From assembly GCA_902797895.1 (NCBI GenBank), contig CADBUS010000138.1:1-11672 (forward strand): a stretch of DNA of 11,672 nt, read 5' to 3'. The translations under genes and the position numbers were made by a program. Below are positions 6,083 through 11,672 of the stretch, one piece after another (positions within the stretch are counted from its first letter, which is position 1; each line of letters starts with the position of its first letter). Origin of the DNA: an uncultured Bacteroidia bacterium (lineage in GTDB: Bacteria > Bacteroidota > Bacteroidia > Bacteroidales > UBA932). The notes beneath the pieces were generated by a model. The model was given only the letters and a program-made list of their open reading frames with translations. It did not search any database and was not told where the DNA came from.

Positions 6083-8699
6083 GATAACTAAAAAGACAAA
6101 AGCTATGTTTAAGGCAAATTTCAAGGAACTGTTTGGCAAGATTGCCCCCTATCTGCTTGTTGTTGTGCTATTTGTGGTAATAGGCTACTCCTATGCCCCC
6201 TACACTCTGAGCGGAAAGGTTGTAAACCAGTCTGATATATCCAGTTGGAACGGTATGGCTCACGAGATTGTGGAGTGGAACAACGCCCATCCGGATAACC
6301 CTACATATTGGACAAACTCTATGTTTTCCGGAATGCCGGCAACCACAATATCCGTAGTATATAGCGGAGACTATACCAAATATCTCTACGATGCCCTCTT
6401 TTGGGGGCAGAGACCTGCCAGCTATCTCATTTTGGCTATGTTGGGAGCCTTTCTGATGTTCCTCGCCTTTGGAGTAAACATCTATTTGGCCTTTTTTGGT
6501 GCGATTGCTTTTGCCTTCTGCTCATACAATATGCAGATAATTCAGGTTGGCCACAATACCAAGATGGTGGCAATAGCCCTTATGCCTTGGGTTTTGGGGA
6601 GTGTTGTTCTGACATATCGCAAAAATTCTCTTTTGGCTGCGCTCCTTTTTGGGCTTGCCCTAAGTTTTCAGATAAAAGCCAACCATCCGCAGATTACCTA
6701 CTATTTGGCTATTGTTATACTAGGATACGCTATCTATCAGCTCATTAAGAGCATAAGGGAGAAGATGGCCACCAAATTTATCAAAACTTCGGCAGCCCTG
6801 CTTGTTTGTGGCGCCCTTGGAATAGCCTCCAATACAAACCACCTCTGGCCTGTATATGAGTATGGGCAGCACACAATGCGTGGCGGTACGGAGCTTTCAG
6901 AAAATGGCTCTGATACCAAGGGGCAGAATGGACAAAAGAGCCGCAGCGGACTGGATATAGAGTATGCAACCCAATGGTCATACGGCCTTGAGGAGACTCC
7001 TAACTTATTCATTCCCAACTTTAACGGAGGAGCTTCAAGCGCCCCCCTCGGTACAAACTCTGCCACATACAAACTTCTTGTAGAAAAGTATAACTACCCT
7101 CCGGTACAAGCTGAGGCTTTTGTGCAGGGTATGCCTCTTTATTGGGGTCCGCAGGCATTTACTGCCGGCCCAATGTATATGGGAGCGGTCTGCATTTTTT
7201 TGGCCATATTTGGGCTATTTGTTGTAAGGGGTGGTGTAAAGTGGTGGTTAGCAGCCGTTTCTCTGCTTGCGCTACTACTCTCCTTTGGCTATCACTTTAT
7301 GGCTCCAACCAAGTTTTTCTTTAACTATATGCCGCTGTACAACAAGTTCAGAACAGTATCTATGATACTTGTTATTCTGCAACTTACACTACCTGTTTTG
7401 GCGGTATTGGCTTTGGACAGATTCTTTCAACTGCAAGAGAGCGATAAGGTTGAATTTGTCTCCGTAAAGCGTCCTATGCTTTGGTCTTTAGCTATTTGCG
7501 GAGGATTTGCTCTGCTTGTTGCACTAATTCCTTCAATAGCCGGCAGTTTTAGCGGAGCTGCAGATTCGCAGCTTCCAAAAGAGCTTGCACAATCGCTTCA
7601 GTTAGACAGAGCTTCAATATTGAGAAAAGATGCCATAAGGAGCCTTATTTTTGTAATACTCACAGCAGTAGTACTTTGGGCAGTTTTCAATAAACGCCTG
7701 AAAACAAGATATGCCTATATTGCAGTTATTGTTATAGCTCTTATGGATTTATGGGGGGTGGATAAACGTTATCTGAACGGCAGCCACTTTGTTTCACAAG
7801 AGGATTTCAGCTCTCCGCTTAAAGAGCGTCCTGTGGACAAACTTATAAAAGAGAGCGATAAAGGATTAAGTTATAGGATATTAGACCTTTCTACCGATCC
7901 GTTCAACAACGCCTATCCGAGTTACCACCATAAGAACATAGGCGGCTACTCTCCGGCCAAACTACAACGCTATCAAGATCTTATAGAGCGTTTTCTTATG
8001 CCGGAGATAAATGCCGTTGTTAAAGAGGTTCAGGGAGCTACCACCATATCCGAGGCAAATTCTGCACTCAACTTCCATCCTGCAATAAGTATGCTAAACA
8101 CAAGGTATATTATTGTGAATGAGGAGAGTATGCCGCTAACAAACCCATACGCATTAGGAAATTGCTGGATTGTAAACAAGGCGGTTGAGGCAGAGAATGC
8201 CGATATGGAGATAGAGCTTCTTTCAAAGATAGATCCTCGCCGCGAGGCGGTTATAAACAAAGAGTTTATCCAAAACCAGCCGGAACTTCTCAAAGTAGAG
8301 CGAGGTAAATCATATATGGATTCCATAACAATATCAACCGTTGCAAACGACTTTGCATCAATAGCTTTAACAAGCTACGCCCCAAATAAGATGGTATATC
8401 GTTACAGCTCTGCAACTCCTCAGCTTGCACTCTTTAGCGAGGTATATTACCCGGGTTGGAAGGCTCTGTTCAAACCATCCGAAGGCTCTGCCGCAGAGGG
8501 AGAAGAGCTTGAGATTTTCCGCGCCAACTGGATTTTAAGAGGCCTGCTTTTGCCTGCAGGAGAGGGAGATATAACCTTCACATTCCAACCGGAGAGCTTT
8601 ATAAAAGGAGAACTCTACTCCCGCCTCGCCTCCGGCACCCTGCTGCTACTACTTATTGCAGCTTGTATATTAACTTTGCGTAAAAAAAGAGAATGCTAA
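6078..8699 (+). CDS. YfhO-family polytopic membrane protein
   Basis: This 873-aa integral membrane protein is of the YfhO family, which is related in architecture to GT-C glycosyltransferases. Hydrophobic helices occur at about residues 24-40, 114-152, 163-180, 184-197, 206-222, 236-250, 366-384, 390-405, 427-446, 468-488, 521-536, 546-560 and a final one at 849-867. A large extracytoplasmic C-terminal domain spans about 565-845. Recognisable stretches are NHPQITYYL (202-210), KFRTVSMILVI (423-433), YYPGWKA (790-796) and FRANWILRGLLLPAG (814-828), the last two near the end of the soluble domain, as in Bacteroidota homologues. Bacillus YfhO has been tied to glycosylation of lipoteichoic acid; here the substrate is unknown and a lipid-linked sugar donor is only inference. 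The ATG at 6078 is chosen, with Met9 (6102) the alternative. The gene is monocistronic apart from a possible 17-codon overlapping ORF. It converges on ychF. Confidence 0.85.
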   Translation: MEITKKTKAMFKANFKELFGKIAPYLLVVVLFVVIGYSYAPYTLSGKVVNQSDISSWNGMAHEIVEWNNAHPDNPTYWTNSMFSGMPATTISVVYSGDYTKYLYDALFWGQRPASYLILAMLGAFLMFLAFGVNIYLAFFGAIAFAFCSYNMQIIQVGHNTKMVAIALMPWVLGSVVLTYRKNSLLAALLFGLALSFQIKANHPQITYYLAIVILGYAIYQLIKSIREKMATKFIKTSAALLVCGALGIASNTNHLWPVYEYGQHTMRGGTELSENGSDTKGQNGQKSRSGLDIEYATQWSYGLEETPNLFIPNFNGGASSAPLGTNSATYKLLVEKYNYPPVQAEAFVQGMPLYWGPQAFTAGPMYMGAVCIFLAIFGLFVVRGGVKWWLAAVSLLALLLSFGYHFMAPTKFFFNYMPLYNKFRTVSMILVILQLTLPVLAVLALDRFFQLQESDKVEFVSVKRPMLWSLAICGGFALLVALIPSIAGSFSGAADSQLPKELAQSLQLDRASILRKDAIRSLIFVILTAVVLWAVFNKRLKTRYAYIAVIVIALMDLWGVDKRYLNGSHFVSQEDFSSPLKERPVDKLIKESDKGLSYRILDLSTDPFNNAYPSYHHKNIGGYSPAKLQRYQDLIERFLMPEINAVVKEVQGATTISEANSALNFHPAISMLNTRYIIVNEESMPLTNPYALGNCWIVNKAVEAENADMEIELLSKIDPRREAVINKEFIQNQPELLKVERGKSYMDSITISTVANDFASIALTSYAPNKMVYRYSSATPQLALFSEVYYPGWKALFKPSEGSAAEGEELEIFRANWILRGLLLPAGEGDITFTFQPESFIKGELYSRLASGTLLLLLIAACILTLRKKREC

Positions 8700-8746
8700 A
8701 GCTCTTCAGGAAAAACTTTTTCGAGTGGTCGCAGACTATCAGTTAA
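8693..8746 (+). CDS. 17-codon micro-ORF overlapping the YfhO stop
   Basis: ATGCTAA joins the YfhO stop (TAA at 8697-8699) to an ATG at 8693 in another frame, the classic arrangement for translational coupling. The ORF encodes MLKLFRKNFFEWSQTIS and stops at 8744-8746. It could be the remnant of a deleted downstream gene, a small peptide, or chance. No family is recognised, and nothing beyond the overlap supports expression. Confidence 0.2.
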   Translation: MLKLFRKNFFEWSQTIS

Positions 8747-8761
8747 ATTCAGAAGTATCTT

Positions 8762-9865
8762 CTAAACATTAAATAAAAAGTGCATTATGTCGCCGTCTTG
8801 AACTATATATTCTTTACCCTCTGTTGCAAGACGGCCGGCTGCTCGGCAGGCGCTTTCACTACCATATTTTACAAAGTCCTCAAACTTAATAACTTCTGCG
8901 CGTATGAATCCTTTTTCAAAATCTGAATGAATTACTCCTGCTGCCTGCGGAGCTTTATCTCCTTTGTTAAAGGTCCAGGCTCTTACTTCAGGCTCTCCTT
9001 GTGTAAAGAATGTCTGCAGATTGAGAAGTTTATAGGCTCCTTGTATTAGACGCACTATGCCCGATTGTTTAAGCCCCATCTCCTCCAAAAAAATCATCTT
9101 GTCTTCATAACTCTCCATCTCTGCAATATCGGACTCTATTTTGGCTGCAAGCACGAGTATCTCTGCTCCTTCATCTTTAACTGCCTCTCTTACAGCATCT
9201 ACATAACTATTGCCATTGGCGGCACTTGCCTCATCTACATTACAAACGTACATTACAGGCTTTGCTGTGAGCAGAAAAAGACTCTTTGCAAGTTTTATAT
9301 CCTCTTTATTATCAAACTCTACACTTCTGGCATTCAACCCCTTCTCAAGAGCGGCTTTATATTTTTCAAGCACCGCACAGAGCTTTTGAGCCTCTTTATC
9401 TCCACCTGTCTTTGCCTGTTTGCTTACTTTTGCCAAGCGATTTTCAACAGTCTCTAAATCTTTAAGCTGAAGCTCAGTATCTATAACCTCTTTATCTCTT
9501 ACAGGATTTACACTGCCATCCACGTGAGCTATATTAGCATCGTCAAAGCAACGCAATACGTGTAGGATTGCATCTGTTTCGCGTATATTTGCAAGAAACT
9601 GATTTCCAAGACCTTCTCCTTTGCTCGCTCCTTTAACAAGCCCTGCTATATCCACTATCTCAACCGTTGCAGGTACCACATTGCGCGGCTTTACCATCTT
9701 TACCAAAGTATCCAACCTCTCATCGGGTACTGCAGTTGAGCCAAGCTGTGGATTTATTGTACAGAAAGGAAAATTAGCTGCTTCTGCTTTAGCAGAAGAG
9801 ATACAATTAAAAAGTGTGCTCTTTCCCACATTTGGGAGTCCTACAATTCCGCACTTTACACTCAT
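8762..9865 (-). CDS. ychF: Redox-regulated P-loop ATPase/GTPase YchF (OLA1 family)
   Basis: This 367-aa protein matches the usual length of YchF, a near-universal P-loop NTPase of the Obg group that prefers ATP and binds ribosomes. The motifs are in order: G1 GLPNVGKST (9-17), a G3-like DIAGLVKGASKGEGLGNQF (72-90), and G4 written NVDE (209-212), where most GTPases have NKxD. This substitution explains relaxed base specificity in the family. AAKIE at 240-244 occupies the G5 position. A coiled-coil segment lies at about 130-180, and a C-terminal TGS domain occupies about 283-366, ending GDIMHFLFNV. The protein is cytosolic. In E. coli, YchF is linked to translation and oxidative-stress control. 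The gene stands alone, divergent from ruvB across the 457-nt non-coding gap and convergent with the YfhO gene. Two tandem -7 boxes lie upstream. Confidence 0.97.
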   Translation of the reverse strand: MSVKCGIVGLPNVGKSTLFNCISSAKAEAANFPFCTINPQLGSTAVPDERLDTLVKMVKPRNVVPATVEIVDIAGLVKGASKGEGLGNQFLANIRETDAILHVLRCFDDANIAHVDGSVNPVRDKEVIDTELQLKDLETVENRLAKVSKQAKTGGDKEAQKLCAVLEKYKAALEKGLNARSVEFDNKEDIKLAKSLFLLTAKPVMYVCNVDEASAANGNSYVDAVREAVKDEGAEILVLAAKIESDIAEMESYEDKMIFLEEMGLKQSGIVRLIQGAYKLLNLQTFFTQGEPEVRAWTFNKGDKAPQAAGVIHSDFEKGFIRAEVIKFEDFVKYGSESACRAAGRLATEGKEYIVQDGDIMHFLFNV

Positions 9866-9887
9866 ATATCTGATATAAAATTATTTA

Positions 9888-9895
9888 CAAAATTA
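9888..9895 (-). promoter_or_regulatory. Candidate proximal -7 box (TAATTTTG) of ychF
   Basis: The minus strand reads TAATTTTG, matching TAnnTTTG. It lies 23-30 nt upstream of the ATG and would give a leader of under 20 nt. No good -33 element was found. Confidence 0.3.
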
Positions 9896-9910
9896 TTCTG
9901 AAATCATTGG

Positions 9911-9918
9911 CAAAATTA
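9911..9918 (-). promoter_or_regulatory. Candidate distal -7 box (TAATTTTGC) of ychF
   Basis: The minus strand reads TAATTTTG followed by C, the fuller TAnnTTTGC form. It would give a leader of about 40 nt. The same 8-mer recurs 23 nt downstream at 9888-9895, so start-site choice is uncertain. Confidence 0.4.
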
Positions 9919-9961
9919 AGAATCTGTTTTGAATATCCCTAAATATTTCTGACAATCATAG

Positions 9962-9982
9962 ATTCTTCGCTTTGCTCAGAAT
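9962..9982. repeat. Short imperfect hairpin, REP-like intergenic fragment
   Basis: The arms ATTCT (9962-9966) and AGAAT (9978-9982) pair, followed inward by a 2x2 internal loop and a GC/GC pair around TTT. As I recall, closely similar ATTCTTCGC...GCTCAGAAT sequences recur between genes in many bacterial genomes, so this may be one member of a dispersed family. Only one copy is present in this window. Confidence 0.35.
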
Positions 9983-10018
9983 GCCGATAATGGTTAATAT
10001 GTTTATTGTGAAATACCC

Positions 10019-10027
10019 TGTTGATAA
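10019..10027 (-). promoter_or_regulatory. DnaA-box-like 9-mer (TTATCAACA, inverted)
   Basis: TGTTGATAA on the plus strand is TTATCAACA on the minus strand, one mismatch from TTATCCACA. It is the mirror partner of the identical box at 10108-10116. Confidence 0.55.
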
Positions 10028-10039
10028 CTTTTTTATTTT

Positions 10040-10078
10040 AGGTGGAAAAAAAGAGGATAATTAACCGAGGTGGAAAAA
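10040..10078 (+). repeat. 11-mer direct repeat AGGTGGAAAAA (two copies)
   Basis: AGGTGGAAAAA occurs at 10040-10050 and 10068-10078, 28 nt start to start. Each contains an inverted TTTTCCACC, two mismatches from the DnaA box, so these may be low-affinity DnaA sites. Confidence 0.6.
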
Positions 10079-10094
10079 GCCAAATTTTTCCACC
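10069..10094. repeat. Perfect 10-bp inverted repeat with 6-nt loop
   Basis: GGTGGAAAAA (10069-10078) and TTTTTCCACC (10085-10094) are exact reverse complements separated by GCCAAA. There is no T-run directly after either side, so this is not a rho-independent terminator. As duplex DNA it presents two facing DnaA-like sites; as a single strand it would form a stable hairpin. Confidence 0.75.
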
Positions 10095-10097
10095 AAT

Positions 10098-10116
10098 GTT
10101 TCAACACTTATCAACA
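10098..10116 (+). promoter_or_regulatory. Tandem DnaA-box-like pair
   Basis: GTTTCAACA (10098-10106) and TTATCAACA (10108-10116) lie head to tail with a 1-nt gap, a 10-bp period that would place two bound proteins on one face of the helix. Confidence 0.55.
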
Positions 10117-10182
10117 TATTATTTCACTAAAGAAAATAGGGTAAATCTGACTTTAAAGTGAGAAAAGATATAGATTTTTGAC

Positions 10183-10200
10183 TTATAAACATTTTCAACA
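10183..10200 (+). promoter_or_regulatory. Tandem DnaA-box-like pair next to the A+T-rich segment
   Basis: TTATAAACA (10183-10191) is followed immediately by TTTTCAACA (10192-10200), both in plus orientation and pointing toward the A+T-rich stretch. The first is two mismatches from TTATCCACA, the second also two. Confidence 0.45.
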
Positions 10201-10201
10201 G

Positions 10202-10285
10202 GCTATAACTACAACCACTCTTTTTTTATAAAAAACTAAAAAGTAATTATTAAATATTTTGTTGATTTTTGAATAGAACTCTTTT
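10202..10285. other. A+T-rich segment, candidate DNA unwinding element
   Basis: Positions 10221-10260 contain only two G/C bases in 40. T-runs, A-runs and TAAT/TTAA steps favour melting. It lies between the DnaA-box-like cluster and the ruvB promoter; a further weak box (TGTTGATTT, 10260-10268) lies in it. Confidence 0.45.
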
Positions 10286-10316
10286 TTTGCGACCATTAGG
10301 AATCTTAGTATATTTG
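10286..10316 (+). promoter_or_regulatory. ruvB promoter, Bacteroidota type
   Basis: TTTG at 10286-10289 and TATATTTG at 10309-10316 are separated by 19 nt, an exact fit to the Bacteroidota -33/-7 consensus (TTTG, about 19 nt, TAnnTTTG). Transcription should start around 10320-10323, at or just before the ruvB ATG (10323), so the mRNA would be leaderless or nearly so. Confidence 0.7.
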
Positions 10317-10322
10317 TAGGCA

Positions 10323-11363
10323 ATGAGCAGAACAGATGAACAAAATATAGAGAAATTCAATCCTCGTGAGATAGATATTCCTTCTGATAAGGAGCTGGAA
10401 AATCTTGTGCGTCCGCAGCAGTTTACTGAGTTTAGCGGTCAAGATAAGGTTGTTGAGAATTTGAAGGTATTTGTACAGGCTGCTAAAATGAGGGGAGAGT
10501 CTTTGGACCATACTCTTCTTTTTGGCCCTCCGGGGCTTGGAAAAACAACTCTTGCTTCAATTATAGCAAACGAGATGGGGGTTGATATGAAGGTAACTTC
10601 AGGGCCTATTTTGGATAAACCGGGGGATCTTGCCGGATTATTGACCTCTCTTGATAGTTCCGATATACTTTTTATAGATGAGATTCATCGTCTGCCAAAA
10701 ATAGTTGAGGAGTATCTCTACTCGGCTATGGAGGATTACCGTATAGATATAATGATAGATAAGGGGCCTGGTGCTCGTTCTGTTCAGATAACTCTTAATC
10801 CATTTACTTTGGTAGGAGCTACAACAAGGAGCGGGCTGCTCTCTTCACCACTTAGAGCAAGATTTGGAATAAACTGTCATTTAGAGTATTACAATACTCA
10901 AACTCTTCAGACAATAGTAAAACGTTCTGCAAAAATTCTGAATATAGATATAGATGATATGGCCTCAAAGGAGATTGCCTGCCGCAGTAGAGGAACTCCA
11001 AGAATTGCCAATTCATTGCTCAGAAGGGTAAGGGATTTTGCACAGGTAAAGGGGAATGGAGATATAGATTTGGAGATAACAAAATACTCTTTGGATGCAC
11101 TCAATATAGATAAGCGTGGGCTTGATATGATGGATAACAAGATATTGAGTACTATAATAACAAAATTCAAGGGCGGGCCTGTAGGGCTTACAACAATAGC
11201 AACCGCTGTAGGAGAGGATGCAGGAACTATAGAGGAGGTATATGAACCGTTCCTTATACAGGAGGGATTTATAAGAAGAACTCCTCGTGGCAGAGAGGTT
11301 ACAGAGCTTAGTTATAAACATTTAGGGCTCTCGCCATACAAGAATGATTTTTCACTTTTTTAA
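10323..11363 (+). CDS. ruvB: Holliday junction branch migration ATPase RuvB
   Basis: This 346-aa protein is the AAA+ motor that, as hexamers loaded by RuvA, drives branch migration of Holliday junctions in recombinational repair. Walker A is GPPGLGKTT (68-76) and Walker B is LFIDEIH (116-122). The beta-hairpin that contacts RuvA lies at about 137-160 (MEDYRIDIMIDKGPGARSVQ). Sensor 1 is GATTRSG (165-171), the arginine-finger region is SPLRARFG (175-182) and sensor 2 is RGTPRIANSLLRRVRD (223-238). The C-terminal winged helix closes with QEGFIRRTPRGR (313-324). Length and all motifs are complete. The first 25 or so residues are a variable extension, so the ATG at 10323 is chosen on frame and promoter position; there is no Shine-Dalgarno sequence. 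ruvA and ruvC are not adjacent, which is normal outside proteobacteria. The C45-type hydrolase gene follows after 50 nt. Confidence 0.98.
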   Translation: MSRTDEQNIEKFNPREIDIPSDKELENLVRPQQFTEFSGQDKVVENLKVFVQAAKMRGESLDHTLLFGPPGLGKTTLASIIANEMGVDMKVTSGPILDKPGDLAGLLTSLDSSDILFIDEIHRLPKIVEEYLYSAMEDYRIDIMIDKGPGARSVQITLNPFTLVGATTRSGLLSSPLRARFGINCHLEYYNTQTLQTIVKRSAKILNIDIDDMASKEIACRSRGTPRIANSLLRRVRDFAQVKGNGDIDLEITKYSLDALNIDKRGLDMMDNKILSTIITKFKGGPVGLTTIATAVGEDAGTIEEVYEPFLIQEGFIRRTPRGREVTELSYKHLGLSPYKNDFSLF

Positions 11364-11385
11364 TACTTGAATATTTTTAATAACA

Positions 11386-11393
11386 ATCGCGAT
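11386..11393. repeat. ATCGCGAT palindrome upstream of the C45-type gene
   Basis: This 8-bp palindrome lies 20 nt before the ATG at 11414. It is identical to the core of the palindrome over the YfhO start codon, and I saw no third copy in the window. Confidence 0.35.
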
Positions 11394-11413
11394 AAATATA
11401 AATGCCTCATATT

Positions 11414-11672
11414 ATGAAAAAAATTTCTGCAACCTTACTCTTTTTGCTTTTTACAGCGATATTTTCATACGATGTATATGCTTGTACATCAGCTATTTTT
11501 ACAGGTAAGGCAACTAAAGATGGCAGGCCGCTTATGTATAAGAACAGAGATACCGGCGAACTGAATAACAGACTTGAATATTTCTCTCCCGGGCAGGGTA
11601 GAATATATGGTTTCATAGGTCTTGTAAACTCTCCGAGCAAAGGTGGTGAGGTTTGGGCAGGAAGCAACGATG
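11414..11672 (+). CDS. Secreted Ntn-hydrolase, C45/linear amide C-N hydrolase type (5' part)
   Basis: Only the first 86 codons are in the window. The protein opens with a signal peptide (MKK, hydrophobic core at about 6-18, likely cleavage after VYA at 21-23), and Cys24 follows directly. In N-terminal-nucleophile hydrolases of the acyltransferase (C45) and choloylglycine hydrolase groups, the first mature residue is the catalytic Cys. Here CTSAIFTGKATKDGRPL followed by KNRD (43-46) fits that active-site region, and VNSPSKGGEVWAGSN (at about residues 70-85) resembles Bacteroidota members. The enzyme would hydrolyse an amide bond in the periplasm or outside; the substrate is unknown (carcinine-like, acylated amino acid or bile-salt-like are possibilities). 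A C69 dipeptidase is a less likely alternative, since its N-terminus is similar. The Cys could also suggest a lipoprotein, but Tyr at -2 is unfavourable. The gene may be read from ruvB, 50 nt upstream. Confidence 0.7.
   Translation, partial: MKKISATLLFLLFTAIFSYDVYACTSAIFTGKATKDGRPLMYKNRDTGELNNRLEYFSPGQGRIYGFIGLVNSPSKGGEVWAGSND

Larger units (their letters stand above)
10008..10285. other. oriC: Candidate chromosomal replication origin (oriC)
   Basis: This part of the 457-nt gap between divergent ychF and ruvB has the architecture of a bacterial oriC. It has many 9-mers close to the DnaA box TTATCCACA: TTATCAACA at 10108-10116 and inverted at 10019-10027, TTTTCAACA at 10192-10200, GTTTCAACA at 10098-10106, TTATAAACA at 10183-10191, and TTTTCCACC at 10086-10094 with inverted copies at 10041-10049 and 10069-10077. 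A strongly A+T-rich segment follows at about 10202-10285. The flanking genes point away from the region, as leading-strand genes at an origin do, although the YfhO gene further left does not follow that orientation. No perfect TTATCCACA is present and dnaA is not in the window; Bacteroidota origins are commonly remote from dnaA. The rest of the gap (9866-10007) holds ychF promoter boxes and a small hairpin. The function is inferred, not shown. Confidence 0.6.

Noticed and set aside
8710..8722. GAAAAACTTTTTC as a terminator after the YfhO gene
   Set aside because: The arms are separated by one base, so no hairpin loop can form, and the pairing is all A-T.
9065..9457. 130-codon open frame antisense to ychF
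   Set aside because: It is cysteine- and isoleucine-rich mirror sequence of a highly conserved gene, with no domain or promoter.
10069..10094. Inverted repeat as a rho-independent terminator
   Set aside because: No T-run follows on either strand and neither flanking gene ends here.
9866..10322. CRISPR array or small protein gene in the long gap
   Set aside because: The repeats are short, unevenly spaced and in both orientations, and all frames are broken by stops with no plausible coding run.

Overview
The window is ordinary-looking chromosomal DNA from a member of the Bacteroidota, most likely order Bacteroidales. Four things suggest this. The proteins are Bacteroidota-type: a porin-like outer-membrane protein, a C-terminally conserved TPR protein, a lipoprotein-type LptC, a PpiD/SurA_N protein and a large YfhO protein. 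Start codons lack Shine-Dalgarno sequences. Several genes are preceded by the Bacteroidota -7 promoter box TAnnTTTG. The DNA is moderately AT-rich. No mobile element, CRISPR array, tRNA or rRNA was seen.

Layout. Positions 1-3864 (+ strand) hold the 3' end of an outer-membrane beta-barrel gene, then a tight envelope cluster: a secreted TPR protein, LptC (LPS transport) and a CNNM/CorC-type membrane protein with CBS domains. A PpiD-like periplasmic foldase (3869-5980, - strand) converges on this cluster with only 4 nt between stop codons. It is transcribed divergently from a large polytopic YfhO-family membrane protein (6078-8699, +). The YfhO gene converges on the gene for the conserved GTPase/ATPase YchF (8762-9865, -). 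After a 457-nt non-coding gap come ruvB (10323-11363, +) and the first 86 codons of a secreted Ntn-hydrolase of the linear-amide/C45 type (11414 to the window end, +).

The most notable region is the gap between divergent ychF and ruvB (9866-10322). It carries a dense cluster of DnaA-box-like 9-mers (TTATCAACA in both orientations, TTTTCAACA, GTTTCAACA and three TTTTCCACC copies). These are arranged with overall dyad symmetry and include a perfect 10-bp inverted repeat. A stretch that is about 95% A+T over 40 nt follows, and then a textbook Bacteroidota promoter almost touching the ruvB start codon. I propose this as a candidate chromosomal replication origin (oriC). That is inference from sequence architecture, not a demonstrated origin.

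Functionally, most genes serve cell-envelope biogenesis: LPS transport, outer-membrane proteins, periplasmic folding and a lipid-linked-glycan-type membrane protein. The right side holds core information-processing genes (YchF, RuvB) around the candidate origin. Apart from that region I see no undescribed multi-gene system.
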